NCBI RefSeq assembly: GCF_964019385.1
Contig: NC_088655.1
Coordinates: 3,197,192-3,261,191, forward strand
DNA length: 64,000 nucleotides
Source of the DNA: Sycon ciliatum
Taxonomy: Eukaryota; Porifera; Calcarea; Leucosolenida; Sycettidae
Direction of reading: 5' to 3'
A program made the translations under genes and the position numbers. Shown piece by piece: positions 11,077 through 22,379 of this stretch. Within the stretch, counting starts at the first letter, position 1. Every line of letters begins with the position of its first letter. Under the pieces are notes generated by a model that saw only the letters and a list, made by a program, of their open reading frames with translations, was not told where the DNA came from and did not search any database.

Positions 11077-11314
11077 TGTTGTGTCCCTCAGTCAAGTCAT
11101 ATTATTATGACTTCTCACGAGCATGCGCACTAGAGATGCATGCTCGTGTGAAGTTGGTTTTGGGATGTTCGGAGGCAGTCTTCTCTTGCTGCAGCTGAGT
11201 TGTCTGGTTGAAGATAATGACATTCCGAGTTCAAAGCAGTTCAGAGTGAGCCAGTTACGTGTGTGTATAAACTGCATGATTAGATCATTGTATGGTCTAG
11301 GCAGGGACCATACA
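11077..11314 (+). repeat. 3' LTR of Gypsy-1
   Basis: Exact copy of the 5' LTR at a constant offset of 4619 bp, with the same hairpin at 11110-11154. It is followed by ATTAG, the second copy of the target duplication. Confidence 0.96.
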
Positions 11315-11319
11315 ATTAG

Positions 11320-12600
11320 ACAGAACAATTTTGAGTGTACACTTACGCGAGAAAAGGACGAATCCATAGGCGTGCATACAATGCATACATGTCATGTTCA
11401 ATACGCCGCCGGTGTCAAGGTGGTGGGAACTACAATTGTATGCATACAATGCAGCAGCCCTAGGCAACATCTCACTAAATGTAGAAGATATGGAGGGCAG
11501 ATTATTACGGTTATAGAACAGATGTCATTTTATGGTGCATGCCATTACAAGAACCAGCATTTTTATGGAACGGATGGTACCAATACGGCGAAATGTCTAC
11601 GGATTCAAGATAAATCACAACAGACTTAGGCAAGAACATGGTAAAACTGAGCAATGGACTGGCACATTCAAGACTGATTTATACTTCATTTCATGAACGC
11701 AATGGGCACAGGCGAAGGTCGCGCGATAGACCAAACAAGTAACTCAACTCAAGATCAAGTCACCTTTTTTGCCGCAAACGGCCGTTGTGACGTGTTTCCC
11801 TTACGCAAAGCGAAGTGTGAATGAGGCTTTACTCTACATATCCAAAACTGTAAACCAGTGAAGACTACAGCTTAGAAGACGGTATTATAATGTTGTGCAT
11901 TGTTCTTGCCAAATGTGTGTGATACTCTATGTAACATACATGTAGATAGGGCTGAAAAAGAATGAGTGTCGTTGTGATAACATCATTTCCGAGTGTCGTT
12001 GTGATAACATCATTTACGAGTGCGTTGTAACGATACAGTGTTGTGTGTTGTGCGTGTTTGTCGGATAATAATATCAATAACAATACGCCGATATAATTAG
12101 TTGCATAAATAGTACTTACGTTGTTGCTTGCATTCTCGCTCTCCACAGTAACTCCATTGCGTGCTGCGTTCTATGTATTCCTATTCTGTACACTGACTCT
12201 CTCTCTGACAGGGTTTGCTGTCACCCTGTCGCTGGGTGCAAGCATCCTCTGACAGACCAAACCGATTCACTTCATCTTTTCAATATTTTATCTCCTTTCG
12301 ATTTGAGTTTCTGTTTGTTCTGCACTCTGACTTTTCCTTGTTGCACCTGCGCTTTGGCCGCCGAACTAACTTTGCTGTCGCCATTATTATATCCATGGTC
12401 ACGTTGACTCATCGATGCATCATGCATGATTTGTGATCATCTGCTTTTCTCATCTTCATGCATGCACGCACTGATGTACACGTAAGCCAATGCACGCACT
12501 GATGTACACGTAAGCCAATGCACGCACCCGGGCACGTCTTGCTGATGACAGCGATTTGGCGATCGTGGCTCTTGGTTCTTTTCTTGTTGTAATCTTCTTG
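11320..12600. other. Stretch without recognised gene; two small tandem duplications
   Basis: No gene recognised. A 27-bp unit beginning GAGTGTCGTTGTGATAAC is repeated twice at about 11964-12020, and a 28-bp unit containing GCACTGATGTACACGTAAGC twice at about 12463-12520. The rest shows only short frames. Confidence 0.6.
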
Positions 12601-12606
12601 TGAAAT

Positions 12607-15290
12607 TTTTTATTTATTTTTTACTATGTTCACATAACCAGCTCGAAAAGAATAAGGAAAGACAATGGTACGGAGACTAGGACAAACTGACAAGTAATGA
12701 GCAGGCGCTGTGCCTAGACGCAGCAGTGATGATGGGGCATTGATGACTCTGCCGACCTGAGGTCTCGGCGTCACAGCCAAAAACACGCACCAAAAAAGGA
12801 AAAAAAGAAGATAAAGCTGTACAGGTCAGAAAAATGCGAAAAACCCAAGGCTTAACAAGAGTGAGTGTGGGGAGAAACTATCATAGCATCATACTATTCA
12901 TAGGGAATCGACTGCCCAGAGCCAGTTTGTGCTGCGAATATGGCGATAAATGTTTTTTTTGAATGATTGCATTCTCTTGCTGTGGGGAGGCTGGGACAGG
13001 AGAGCGGCAGGGAGGGAGTTCCAATCGCTGATGCTGCAGTGTGGGAGCGAGCGCTTCAGCGCCAGCGGGGCAGATGCAGGCAGCTGGTGTTGGAGCTGGT
13101 GGTCATGGCCACTGATACTACCGTGCTCGAGGCGGGTTCTGGGGTTGGCAGAGGTGATATGGCGCGGTGGCAACACAGAGAGCAGCTGCGGTGGACCAGG
13201 CAAGTAGTGCAGCTTGTACAGGCAGGCAAGCGAGGCAACAGTACGGCGGATGGCCAAGCTGGGTAGGTGTGCCCCAGGGCCGATAGCAGGGAGTGCGCGG
13301 CGCTGAACATTGTTCAGACGCTGGAGGTGACTCTGCGCAGCTCCCATCCATGCAAGAGGCGCATACTCCATGACTGGTCGTACGACCGCCTGATACACTG
13401 TCGTCTGGCCGGCGGGGGTGAGGATGTGGGCGGCTTTGTTTAGGACCCCAAGCCGTTGGCGTGCACGGGTGGCTACGGAGCGAAGGTGATCGCCAAAGGT
13501 CAACTTGGCGTCCACCTTCACACCAAGGAGGGTGATGCTGGTTGTCTCGGGCACCAGTGTGCCACCAAACAGGAGTGGGGGGGGGGGGGGGAGATCTAAG
13601 CCGGCGCGTCTGAGGATGGCTGTCATGGCCTGGGATTTAGTTGGTTCAAAAGTCACTTTCCAGGTACGGCCCCACTCGTGCAGTCGGTCAACGGACACCT
13701 GCAGTGACTGCGCTGCGACTTCCGGGGTCTGCTGGGAGGTGACTAAGCTGTATAAGGTTGTGTCATCAGCATAGGCCTCCAAGCTGGCGCCGTCAACGAG
13801 AACGTCTGGCGCGTCGTTGACGTACGCCAGGAAAAGCGTTGGACCAAGAATGCTTCCATGGGGGACTCCAGCGGAGGTCGTATACGAAGCTGACGTACGC
13901 CCTCCAACAAGGGACTGTAAGGAACGGGTGTCCAGGTACGAGGCAAGCCATCTCTGGAGCGGACCATCGATGCCTAGGCTGCGCACCTTGTGGAGGAGGC
14001 CGACATGTGAGACACGGTCAAACGCTCCTGCAATGTCCACAGCAAGGATACGAGCCGCCCCTTTACAGCCCACAGCGGTTGCCCAGGCAGTTTGGAGAGC
14101 TTGCAAAGCTTCTGATTCGCCGAGGCCTCTGCGAAATCCAAACTGGTGTGACGTGAGCAGATGGTGGTCCTCAAAATAGTTTACGATGTGTCTGTTTACT
14201 AGATTTTCCATGAGTTTCGAGATTATGCACAGTAAGGATATGGGCCTATAGTTCTTAAGGGTTGAGCGGGAAGATCGCTTGTGGATCGGAACCACGTTGG
14301 CCGTCTTCTACATCCTAGGTTGGACTCCAGACTGGAAGCATGAAGCAAATAGCTTGGACAGTGGCTCTGCGAGCTCGTGGGCACATTCCTTAAGGACGCG
14401 AGCAGAAATACCGTCAGGCCCTGTAGCCTTGGAGACGTCGAGCTTTGCCAGGAGGCGGCGCACAGCCTCTGGGCAGAAGCGGATAGTGCGAAGAGGTGGA
14501 GCATCTGAGGGAGCAGGGTCCGGTAGGTCAGCCTCCACAAGGTCCGGACCGGCAACGCTGCATTTCTTCGAGAAGAAGCGAGCGAATGCCTCTGCTTTCT
14601 CTGAGCTCGTTGCCCACTCGCGGCCGTCAGAGTCGACAATTAGGGGAATTTCGGGCTGTGTGCGGTTGCCAGCAGCGCTCCTCAACTTCGTCCACCACTG
14701 TTTGTCTCTGAGGGACCCAGATGAAAGGCTGCGACGTAGGCTGTCCTCCTTTGCACGTCGTGATCGGAACTGGGCGGCGATCGCTACAGTCACGGAATTG
14801 GTGAGTGCCTGCTGAAGTGCTGGGTCATAAGGGTGTTTTCTCCAGTCGCGCCAGCGTTTCTCCTTCTCCCTCTCGGTCTGGGTGCATTCAGGCATCCACC
14901 ATACCGGACCGAAAGGCGGATGGGACAAACTGTGCAACAGCTGCAGTTATCGAAGCGGCAACCTGCTCACACGAAGTTTCTGGGTCGTCCGTGATGATAT
15001 CACCCCATTCCACGTTGCAAAGGTGCGCCCTGAGGCGATCCCAGTCTGCCCTGTTGTAGCGAAATACTGTTCGCTTAACAGGCGGTTCACATCTAGGGAG
15101 CACAGAAGAAAAGTCTGACATCTTAACTTTGTTTCTCTTACCTGGTCGCTTGGTGCACTGGTCTGTGTGAGCGACGGCAATGGTGGTTTGTGGAGTACAG
15201 TAGTGAGGAGGATTAGACAACAGGGCCAAGCAAGCACAGCAAGTTCTGAATTTTAGGTATTTGGAGGTCGTGAACAGATCAGATTTGTTT
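12607..15290 (-). mobile_element. 5'-truncated LINE with reverse transcriptase, decayed
   Basis: Minus-strand non-LTR retrotransposon. Its 3' end is the A-rich tail (TTTTTTATTTATTTTTTAC on the plus strand) at about 12607-12625, and 270 bp of 3' UTR precede the coding end at 12898. The coding remnant runs up to about 15290, but the apurinic-type endonuclease expected upstream is absent, so the copy is 5'-truncated, as is usual for target-primed insertion. A related 3' UTR occurs at 2944-3110. Confidence 0.85.
12898..15290 (-). pseudogene. LINE ORF2 (linker, reverse transcriptase, C-terminal tail)
   Basis: From the 5' end on the minus strand: a linker with FRYNRADWDRLRAHL; a frameshift near 14902; a segment with WWMPEC and CPEAVRRLLAKLDVSKATGP; then an in-frame TAG at about 14298, where the family normally has a tryptophan codon before K-x-A-x-VVPIHK (TGG to TAG would explain it). 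After the stop the frame is open for 465 codons: NYRPISLLCIISKLME, AVDIAGAFDRVSH (motif A), GVPHGSILGPTLFLAYVND, AYADDTTLYSL (catalytic YADD) and a C-terminal WNSLPAALLSQPP block. A long G-run at 13567-13592 codes for a proline tract. The reverse transcriptase core is intact, but the nonsense codon and the frameshift make it a pseudogene. Confidence 0.9.
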
Positions 15291-15299
15291 TGCAAGTGA

Positions 15300-16130
15300 T
15301 AGGTATTGCTTATCTCTATATGTTGCCGCCTTCGTGCTGGCCGAAAACGCTGCGTGCTCTGGCGATAATTCGGCTTGAAATTATGTGCATAAAAATGCCA
15401 ATTTCAGCTTCGTTCACAACATTTTCGATATACGTCTCCTCTACGAAACTTCACTAAAAATGTATCTGTCGAAAGAGCGTCCCGTCAAGAATACATGGTG
15501 TGAAATAAAACGAGGCGGTGCAAAGTAAAACGACGTAGGCCATGTAAAACGGCTTCCATCTCTCAGAACCAATTTAGGACAGTTCTCAACTTTGAGAACA
15601 TTTTTTTCGCTTTCGCGGCAAAAATCAGTCAATAATCTGTTATATCGGGATTAGTGGGAAGTGTCTCTTTTTTGCGCGTCTGGGGAAGGACTGGTACGCT
15701 TCAGGTAGCTGCTAGAATGCTATACATAAGTTGTACTCAGCTACTTCAGGTACACATATCGCTACATTTGAGTTGAACCAGCCGGCTGTTTATCATGTTT
15801 CTTTAGGCTGGCGCGATAAAGTTGTTTTTGATTGCCTTTTGAATTAGTTATTGTTCTGTGCCCAGTTGGGACAAGTTTGGAAGTGAGACAGAGTTATTGG
15901 AATTAATCACTCTGGATATGTTTGCAACGAGTGTTTGACTTAGTGTGGACTTCTGTGCATAGAGCACACAGCTAGAGCTGCGTGTTGTAGAGAATCTTAC
16001 GAATTGCAGCATCCAGATGCTGTCCATGCAATGGTTCCCAATAGTAATAGTTTGAACCAAGTCACGACACAAAGTGATCACAGATTTTATGTGGTATAGA
16101 TGCTGGCCTAACGGTTTTTGAAACCAGGGT
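15300..16130. other. Stretch without recognised gene (upstream of the lectin exon)
   Basis: No exon with a signal peptide or lectin similarity was found here. It may be intron or upstream sequence of the lectin gene. Frames are short. Confidence 0.5.
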
Positions 16131-16135
16131 TGCAG

Positions 16136-16618
16136 GAAGCCTCAAGACTTCCTTTAAAAATAATACAGTTGTTCGTTTACATCAGTTTGAGAGTTGCTTT
16201 TGGCTTTGCACAGAATGGAAATCTTGTGGTTCGCTCAGGACAGAATATACGTTTGACCACCATGATAGAAACTTTGCGGAAGCTGCGAACTATTGCAAGA
16301 GCCTTGGGAAGGGCAGCAATTTAGCAATTCCACGTAGCGACGCTGAGCTTCAGTGTGTCTTCAGTACTAAACCCGCCCGAACTACAAACTGGATTGGCTT
16401 TCGATCATATTTGGTTCACCCACTAATGAAGTTTGTATCAATTGATGATAACCAAACGGTTACATACTCGAAATGGGCCAAGCATCAGCCAAGTCCACCT
16501 GAGCAGATCTTACAACTGTGTGTATCAATGTGGTATGCACCTTCACACGATACCAACGGTGAATCCTGGGATAATGTCGGATGCGAGGCCAAACTCCCGA
16601 GTGTGTGTCAACAACCAA
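16136..16618 (+). CDS. C-type lectin-like domain exon of a membrane receptor gene
   Basis: An open frame across this exon encodes a C-type lectin-like domain: [14 protein letters not shown] at its start, [13 protein letters not shown] with [10 protein letters not shown] (first helix and cysteine), NWIGF (the WIGL-type core), [13 protein letters not shown], then [16 protein letters not shown], where the last cysteines of the fold and the WND-like loop sit. The donor is CAA|GTAAGTATG at 16619, phase 1. The likely acceptor is TTGCAG at 16130-16135, also phase 1, making a symmetric 161-codon exon; another possible acceptor is at about 16184. The EPN/QPD sugar-binding triplet is not in standard form (HQPSPPE), so carbohydrate binding is uncertain. 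The first exon with the signal peptide is not identified. The downstream partner is the exon at 27759. Confidence 0.85.
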
Positions 16619-16637
16619 GTAAGTATGCATGTGGGTG

Positions 16638-16737
16638 TGCACACACACACACACACACACACATACACACACCTACACACACACACACACACACACACAT
16701 ACACACACCTACACACACACACACACATACACACACA

Positions 16738-16800
<63 letters not shown>

Positions 16801-16802
16801 AC
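16638..16802. repeat. (CA)n microsatellite in the lectin intron
   Basis: About 165 bp of CA repeat with scattered CATACAC and CCTACAC interruptions, starting about 20 bp after the lectin donor site. It adjoins the inner end of the inverted SINE-containing repeat at 16858-17218. Confidence 0.97.
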
Positions 16803-16857
16803 CTCAGACCTCATACATGCCCATTGCGGAAGTGATGAAAGCGAACAGCTATGTTAG

Positions 16858-17325
<468 letters not shown>

Positions 17326-17920
17326 ACTTGTACTTGTACATGTTGCTCACTGCCAAAACTGGTCACGTGGGTCTCCCCGGGAGAGGGGAGAGAGACTCAA
17401 AAGGAATCTTGGAAAGATGACTCGCCACACCTCAGTAAGTGGGTGAGGACAAGTTGCAGAAAAAGGATTGACGGCATCAGGGTATAAGTCCCGGGATCCA
17501 ATTGCAGTCACCCCTGCCCCCAGCGAAGGTAATACTTGCTACTAGTGTGGGTGGCTAAATCAGAATGGATCTGATCTAAGCATCACTAGCACCATTGATT
17601 ACACAGGAGTTAATCTAGCAGGTACGCAAACCCATCAGATTTTTTTTAATTTTTTAATTTTTTAAATTTTGTTTAAATCTAGGCAGAAGCAGTGCATGGT
17701 TAAGAGGTACGTATACTTCAAATAGAAAGTATACGAACCCTGAAGCCACCAAAGTGGCAGATACAACAACACACCTTCAAGCAGCCGAGCCTGTTGGCAA
17801 CAGACGCAACACAACCAGGCATAAGTGTACCAACCAACCGAAGTAGCTCGCACACAGACATACACACACACACATGTACATCCTGTCCTGTCCTGTCCTG
17901 TTGAGCCACTGTCATGAAGG

Positions 17921-18321
17921 TTACGTGGGCCCCGGAGGGGCAGCTGAGAGAGAGAAGGAGCACACAGCCCTGTGACGATCCAGGTGATGTGGTAAGCGAA
18001 ATCGGCGGGAGCAGGCGCAAACACATGTGAAACCCTGACGGTCCTGAACGGTCGGACGACTACAAGTCCGTGAGCAGCGATGACGGGCGCAGCCACGTGT
18101 AGACGCAAAGCAGCGGTCACAAGCCTGGCAGTGAGCGGCGCAGCACAGCGGAGAAGCAGGCAGCGGCAGGGGCGCGCCGACTGCTGACTGGGGGTAAGTA
18201 CACTTGTGCCTTGCCAGACCCCCACGGAACTTCAACCAGCAGCCACACTCTCCACACTGGCATGCACCTTTCTGCTCCGCAACCGGCTTTGCACGCTCAA
18301 CCTTACACTTGTGGCGTGCGC
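17921..18321 (-). pseudogene. C2H2 zinc-finger region of a LINE-like ORF, cut by an LTR
   Basis: Minus-strand translation shows three closely spaced finger-like units: CQCGECGCWLKFRGGLARHK-C, HCQACDRCFASTRGCARHRC and FTCVCACSRRFRLPHHLDRH-R-x-C. Repeated fingers of the C-x-C-x-R-x-F...L-x-RH-x-C type are common at the N-terminus of some LINE polyproteins, which is my reading here; a host zinc-finger gene is possible but less likely. The frame stops at 17921 with no polymerase following, and upstream it is interrupted exactly where the 183-bp LTR begins (18322), consistent with the LTR element having inserted into it. A short (TCCTG)n run lies at 17881-17902. Confidence 0.5.
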
Positions 18322-18504
18322 TGTAACAGTTTTCCCCTGTTCGCTATGACTTTACACTCCCTCGCACCTCATGCGTCTTACGCCTGTCTATTAGCACCTT
18401 CATTGGCGCCATTGCCACATGTAGACTATCACCTTTTGCATATAACTGGTCGAGGCACGCTCAACCAGGCCTCTTACGTTTCAAGTTCGATTAAACCTGT
18501 TACA
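18322..18504 (+). repeat. Inferred 5' LTR of Gypsy-2
   Basis: A 183-bp segment with perfect 7-bp inverted ends TGTAACA ... TGTTACA directly upstream of a Gag frame. One base later comes TGGTAGCAAGAGGATGG, a plausible primer-binding site starting with TGG. A TATA-like CATATAA lies near 18439. No second LTR is visible because the element is truncated on its right, so boundaries rest on termini and primer-site position only. Confidence 0.65.
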
Positions 18505-18518
18505 CTGGTAGCAAGAGG

Positions 18519-19358
18519 ATGGTTACTACTCTGCTTTTGGCAGGTGTTCTAATCGCTCTGCTTACGCTCCTCGTACTCGTCGTTCGGCTGATGAACGATA
18601 TCAAGACCGCTCAGCGCGTTAGCCAAGAAAACCGAACGATACATCCGAACTCGGAACCATGGGAGCCAACACCCCGCCTTACGAAAGAGCCGCCTGTGTT
18701 TGGAGGAGATTCCGTTACATTCAAAGAATGGACGTTTGCAATGGACATGGCCCTACGGTCGTTGGCACTGCCAAATGCGGCACAGAGGGTCGACTACGCG
18801 GCAGGATTTTTGACTGGAAACGCTCGTCTTTGGTTGATAGCGGTATTGGAAGCTAACCAAGTGTTTTCCAACTGGCCTGCTCTGAAAGCGGCACTTGGCG
18901 ATGTGTATGGACCACGGCACACTGAGGAAACATCGCGTATGGGACTAATTTCCGCAGCGCAGCGTGGGTCGCTGGACGCATACATTGCTGCTTTCACTCG
19001 CCTCAGCCTGCAAGTGCCGGAAATCGACCACCACACCAGAGCGCTGCTGTTCGTCAGGGGTCTAGTGCCGCACATCCAGCGACAGGTCATGCGTGAGCAT
19101 CCACGTACCCTGGAGCAAGCTGTCATGGCAGCAAACACCGTGGAGCAGTCGTCAGGGCCACCGGCGTCGGGGCCACCAGCCAGTAGAGAGTCGCGTTCCG
19201 TGCCCAGCTTCCGTGGTCAGGGCCTCCGCAAGCTGACGGACCAAGAGCGTGTCCAACTGCGAGCAATGGGACACTGCTTTGCTTGCAGGAAGCCAGGCCA
19301 CCTCGCTAAAGACTGTACTGAGGGTGGACAGCGCTACCCAAACGCTGGTCGCCAGTAA
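18519..19358 (+). CDS. gag: Gypsy-2 Gag-like protein with an N-terminal hydrophobic segment
   Basis: A 279-residue frame. Residues 4-25 are a strongly hydrophobic, leucine/valine-rich stretch, unusual for Gag, followed by a retrotransposon Gag region (VFGGDSVTFKEWTFAMDMAL, then a helical region with LFVRGLVPHIQRQVM) and one CCHC knuckle CFACRKPGHLAKDC near the C-terminus. The ATG lies at the end of the presumed primer-binding site, as in Gypsy-1. It ends at TAA 19356-19358, and the next frame (protease) opens at 19367 in a different phase, so Pol would need frameshifting or reinitiation. The hydrophobic start could be a membrane anchor; that is inference. Confidence 0.85.
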   Translation: MVTTLLLAGVLIALLTLLVLVVRLMNDIKTAQRVSQENRTIHPNSEPWEPTPRLTKEPPVFGGDSVTFKEWTFAMDMALRSLALPNAAQRVDYAAGFLTGNARLWLIAVLEANQVFSNWPALKAALGDVYGPRHTEETSRMGLISAAQRGSLDAYIAAFTRLSLQVPEIDHHTRALLFVRGLVPHIQRQVMREHPRTLEQAVMAANTVEQSSGPPASGPPASRESRSVPSFRGQGLRKLTDQERVQLRAMGHCFACRKPGHLAKDCTEGGQRYPNAGRQ

Positions 19359-19366
19359 GAAAGGGG

Positions 19367-22100
19367 GTGCGCTTACTGGCGACGACCCAAGCACCCACGC
19401 CGGTACCAGTCGCTAACCGGTTCGGAGCTCTGGAGGTTGAAGACGTTGCTCTCCAGGAACCTACGGAGCCGGAGACACCCATAGCTGTAGGAAATTGTCC
19501 CGTTGCAGAAAGGTGTCATGTCAGCAATGTCAGCGTCGGCAATGAACCCGAACACGACCTACTGCGCATACAGGGAAAGATCGGCGGTCGCCGTGCAGTG
19601 ATGCTGATAGATTCCGGTTCAACGCATGACTTCATTGCAGACGGTTTTGTTCGAAAGCATCATCTTGACACGGATGCAAGCTCAGAAATGCTGAGCGTAA
19701 CATTGGCGGACGGCTCGACCAGCGAGGTCCCGCAGATTTCCACACGCACGCTAAAGGTGACAGTCGGGGGCTTCAGTGAGGAACAGCACTTTACTGTTTA
19801 TCCCCTGACTCGCTACGACGCTATTCTTGGCAAGCCGTGGCTTACAAGGAACAACCCCAGCATCAATTTCCGTACGAACAAAGTTCAGTTGGACGGTGAG
19901 CCCTTTGTTGCCAAATTGCCTTCAGCTAACCCGCCGACTGCCGACCGGCCAACTGTGGAAAGTATGTTTATCAGTGGCCGACAAGCTCGTCATGCCCTGA
20001 GGAGTGGAGCCGAGGGGTTTCTTGCATGGGTCACTGCTGCAAACGAGGAGAATCGTTCCGGGCCACAACTCCAGGAATCAGAGCAACAGGACATCCAGAA
20101 CCTGCTCAAGAGGTACCAGGATTTATTTCCAGACGAGCTGCCGAATGAGCTTCCACCGAAGAGACCAGTCAACCATGAAATCCAGATAGAAGATGGAGCC
20201 AGACCAACGTCTCGACCCGCCTACCACTTGCCGAAACCAGAGATGGAGGAGCTCCAGTCACAGCTGTCAGAATTACTTGAGAAGGGATTAACCCTTTGTG
20301 TACGGACTGTACAACTTTCGATCCCCTGGGATCGAAACTTTTCAAAATTTCAATCGATCGTAACTCAGTCGTTCCTGGGTTATATCCGAAAAATAAAATA
20401 TGTAGGTCAAAGAGAAAACTCCCAGCTGTCCATTGACACAATCGCTGAAGCGCTCCGATGTGTGGTTCCAGAGTTACGAAGCTCTAAAGTCGAATCGCGG
20501 AAAATGTCGCTCAATAGCCGCTCGCGCAAAAATTGAAAGAGGGATTTCCCCATCATTCTGGGCATGCAGTGACGTAGAAACATGTTCAAAATGGTAAACG
20601 GACTCATGGCAGTTTGTGAATTTTTTTGAAGTAACAGTTAGTTGTTACGAGCAAGGAGAGCGAAATGACTGATGCAAGACGACTTCTGTCGGAATATTGG
20701 CGTTGCAGCTAAGACGCTGGGCTGTAGCGCTGGCGTTTTGACCTTCGTGGCGGAAAGCGTGGGCTCAATGTGTTCCTCTTGCTACGAGCTTTCCAGGAAG
20801 CCCAAGATTGAAGAAATCGTCAAAAGGAGACTAAAGTTATGACCCAGATAGTTGTAGAATTTGAGGTGAGTCGAGATCAAATTCAGTCTGTGTACAATTT
20901 TTTCAGTACATAAAGGGTTAAGCGAACCAAGTAAGTCGCCATACGGTGCACCTGTGTTTTTTGTGAAGAAGTCGGATGGTACTCTGAGAATGGTGTGCGA
21001 TTGGCGAGAATTGAATAGAATTACGATCAAAAACAAAGCTTGTCTTCCTAATATTGATGACTTATTCGACACGATCCAGGGCAGTGCATATTTCTCCAAG
21101 TTGGACTTGCGGTCGGGGTACAATCAAAATAATCAGAATTCAAGACTCGGATGTTTCTAAGACGGCCATTAATACGCCGTTCGGCCACTTCCAATTTAGA
21201 GTCATGGGATTCGGGCTGACTAATGCCCCGGCCACCTTTCAGTCACTCATGAACTCTATTCTGCAACCGCATCTCCGAAAATTCGTTGTAGTATTCTTGG
21301 ATGACATTCTAGTTTTCAGCAAGACCTGGGAAGATCATCAGCATCATGTTCAAACAGTTCTAGAAACACTTAGAAATAGTGAGCTGTATTGCAAACAGTC
21401 TAAATGTGAATTCGGCGTGGGAGAAGTTCTCTTCTTGGGGCGTAAAATCAACGGCACATCAATTTCCCCTGATCCCAAGAAGATAAGTGCTGTGGAAACA
21501 TGGCCAACTCCGTCGTCAGTAACTGATGTGAGGAACTTTCTTGGCTTTGCAAACTATTTCCGAAGGTTCATAGATCGACACTCGACCATCTCTCGTCCAT
21601 TAGAAGAAATCACCGGAAAAAATTCACGCTTTGAATGGAGCGCTGCTAGACAGAAGGCATTCGAGTCTCTAAAATCAGCATTACTCGAGGCGCCAGTGTT
21701 GCAACTGGCCGATGTTGAGAAAAACTTCACGGTAGAAACTGACGCAAGTGACTTTGCCTAGGCGGGTGTGCTCCTGCAGCAGGGAGAAGATATGGATTTG
21801 CATCCCGTAGCCTATTGTAGTCGGAAACTGTCAGCTGCAGAACGCAACTATACTGCGGCCGAGAGGGAAACGTTGGCTGTGGTATTTGCATTAAAGTGCT
21901 GGAGAATCTATCTATTCTGCCACTTTGACCTGATGACTGATAATTTGGGTGTTGTCTATTTACGAACCAAACCGACTCTCACCAAGCGTGAGGCAAGATG
22001 GGTAGAATTTTTAGCTGACTATGACTTTACGGTCTTTCACAAACCAGGAAAGAAAAACATTGCCGACCCGCTTTTCACGCCGCCCAGATCTGTTCAGTGA
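19367..22100 (+). pseudogene. pol: Gypsy-2 Pol (protease, reverse transcriptase, RNase H), broken
   Basis: Protease motif LIDSGSTHDFIA appears early, followed by the linker and the start of the reverse transcriptase up to about 20289. There the coding sequence is interrupted by a 626-bp TTAA element. It resumes at about 20922 with [15 protein letters not shown], has a shift near 21125, and then gives TPFGHFQFRVMGFGLTNAPA, VVFLDDILVFSKTW (catalytic LDD) and an RNase H region with VETDASDFA, where a TAG stop follows at 21760-21762 before AGVLLQQGEDMDLHPVAYCS. The integrase is missing. It is inactive. Confidence 0.9.
20292..20917. mobile_element. piggyBac-type MITE (TTAA duplication) inside Gypsy-2 pol
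   Basis: Inverted ends CCCTTTGTGTAC and GTACATAAAGGG, flanked on both sides by TTAA (20288-20291 and 20918-20921). TTAA targets and CCCT-type ends are hallmarks of the piggyBac superfamily. It is 626 bp with no transposase frame, so non-autonomous. It lies exactly within a conserved part of the reverse transcriptase reading frame, and the codons on its two sides are in the same phase once one TTAA is discounted, which confirms both boundaries. Confidence 0.93.
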
Positions 22101-22379
22101 TTCTGAAATAGGCGGGCCATCCTATCCTCCTAACATTCAGTTGAATGCCATAGAGCATACCCTAGAGATTAATCCAGACATAGCGCAGTTAATTGTCAGC
22201 GGTTACAAGTGCGACAAGGATCTTGCTCCCATTATCAGGAGACTGAAAAATTCAAGCCATGACAATCTGCACGACCGTTACCTTCTAAATGAAACACCCG
22301 GTTATCTTTATCTCAGATCTTCACCACAGAACAGGTTATGCACACACAGTAACTACAGTCCATTCATTGGAAAGTAGCA

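Larger units (their letters stand above)
6458..11314 (+). mobile_element. Complete Ty3/Gypsy-type LTR retrotransposon (Gypsy-1)
   Basis: A full-length element of 4857 bp: 5' LTR 6458-6695, one gag-pol frame 6697-10809, a purine-rich stretch (GGTGGGGGAA, about 11067-11075) ahead of the 3' LTR at 11077-11314. The 5-bp direct repeat ATTAG flanks it (6453-6457 and 11315-11319). The two LTRs look identical over 238 bp and the frame has no stops, so insertion is recent and the copy could be competent. The order protease, reverse transcriptase, RNase H, integrase is that of Ty3/Gypsy (Metaviridae-type) elements. No envelope gene is present: only 267 bp lie between the stop codon and the 3' LTR. Confidence 0.97.
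18322..22377 (+). mobile_element. Gypsy-2, truncated LTR retrotransposon with a nested TTAA element
   Basis: A Ty3/Gypsy-type element with LTR, gag, protease, reverse transcriptase and RNase H. It is interrupted in the reverse transcriptase by the element at 20292-20917, carries at least one small frameshift (about 21125) and one in-frame stop (21760-21762), and ends before integrase near 22345-22377. There is no 3' LTR. A related but older fragment of the same family lies at 33395-33690 on the minus strand. Confidence 0.85.
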
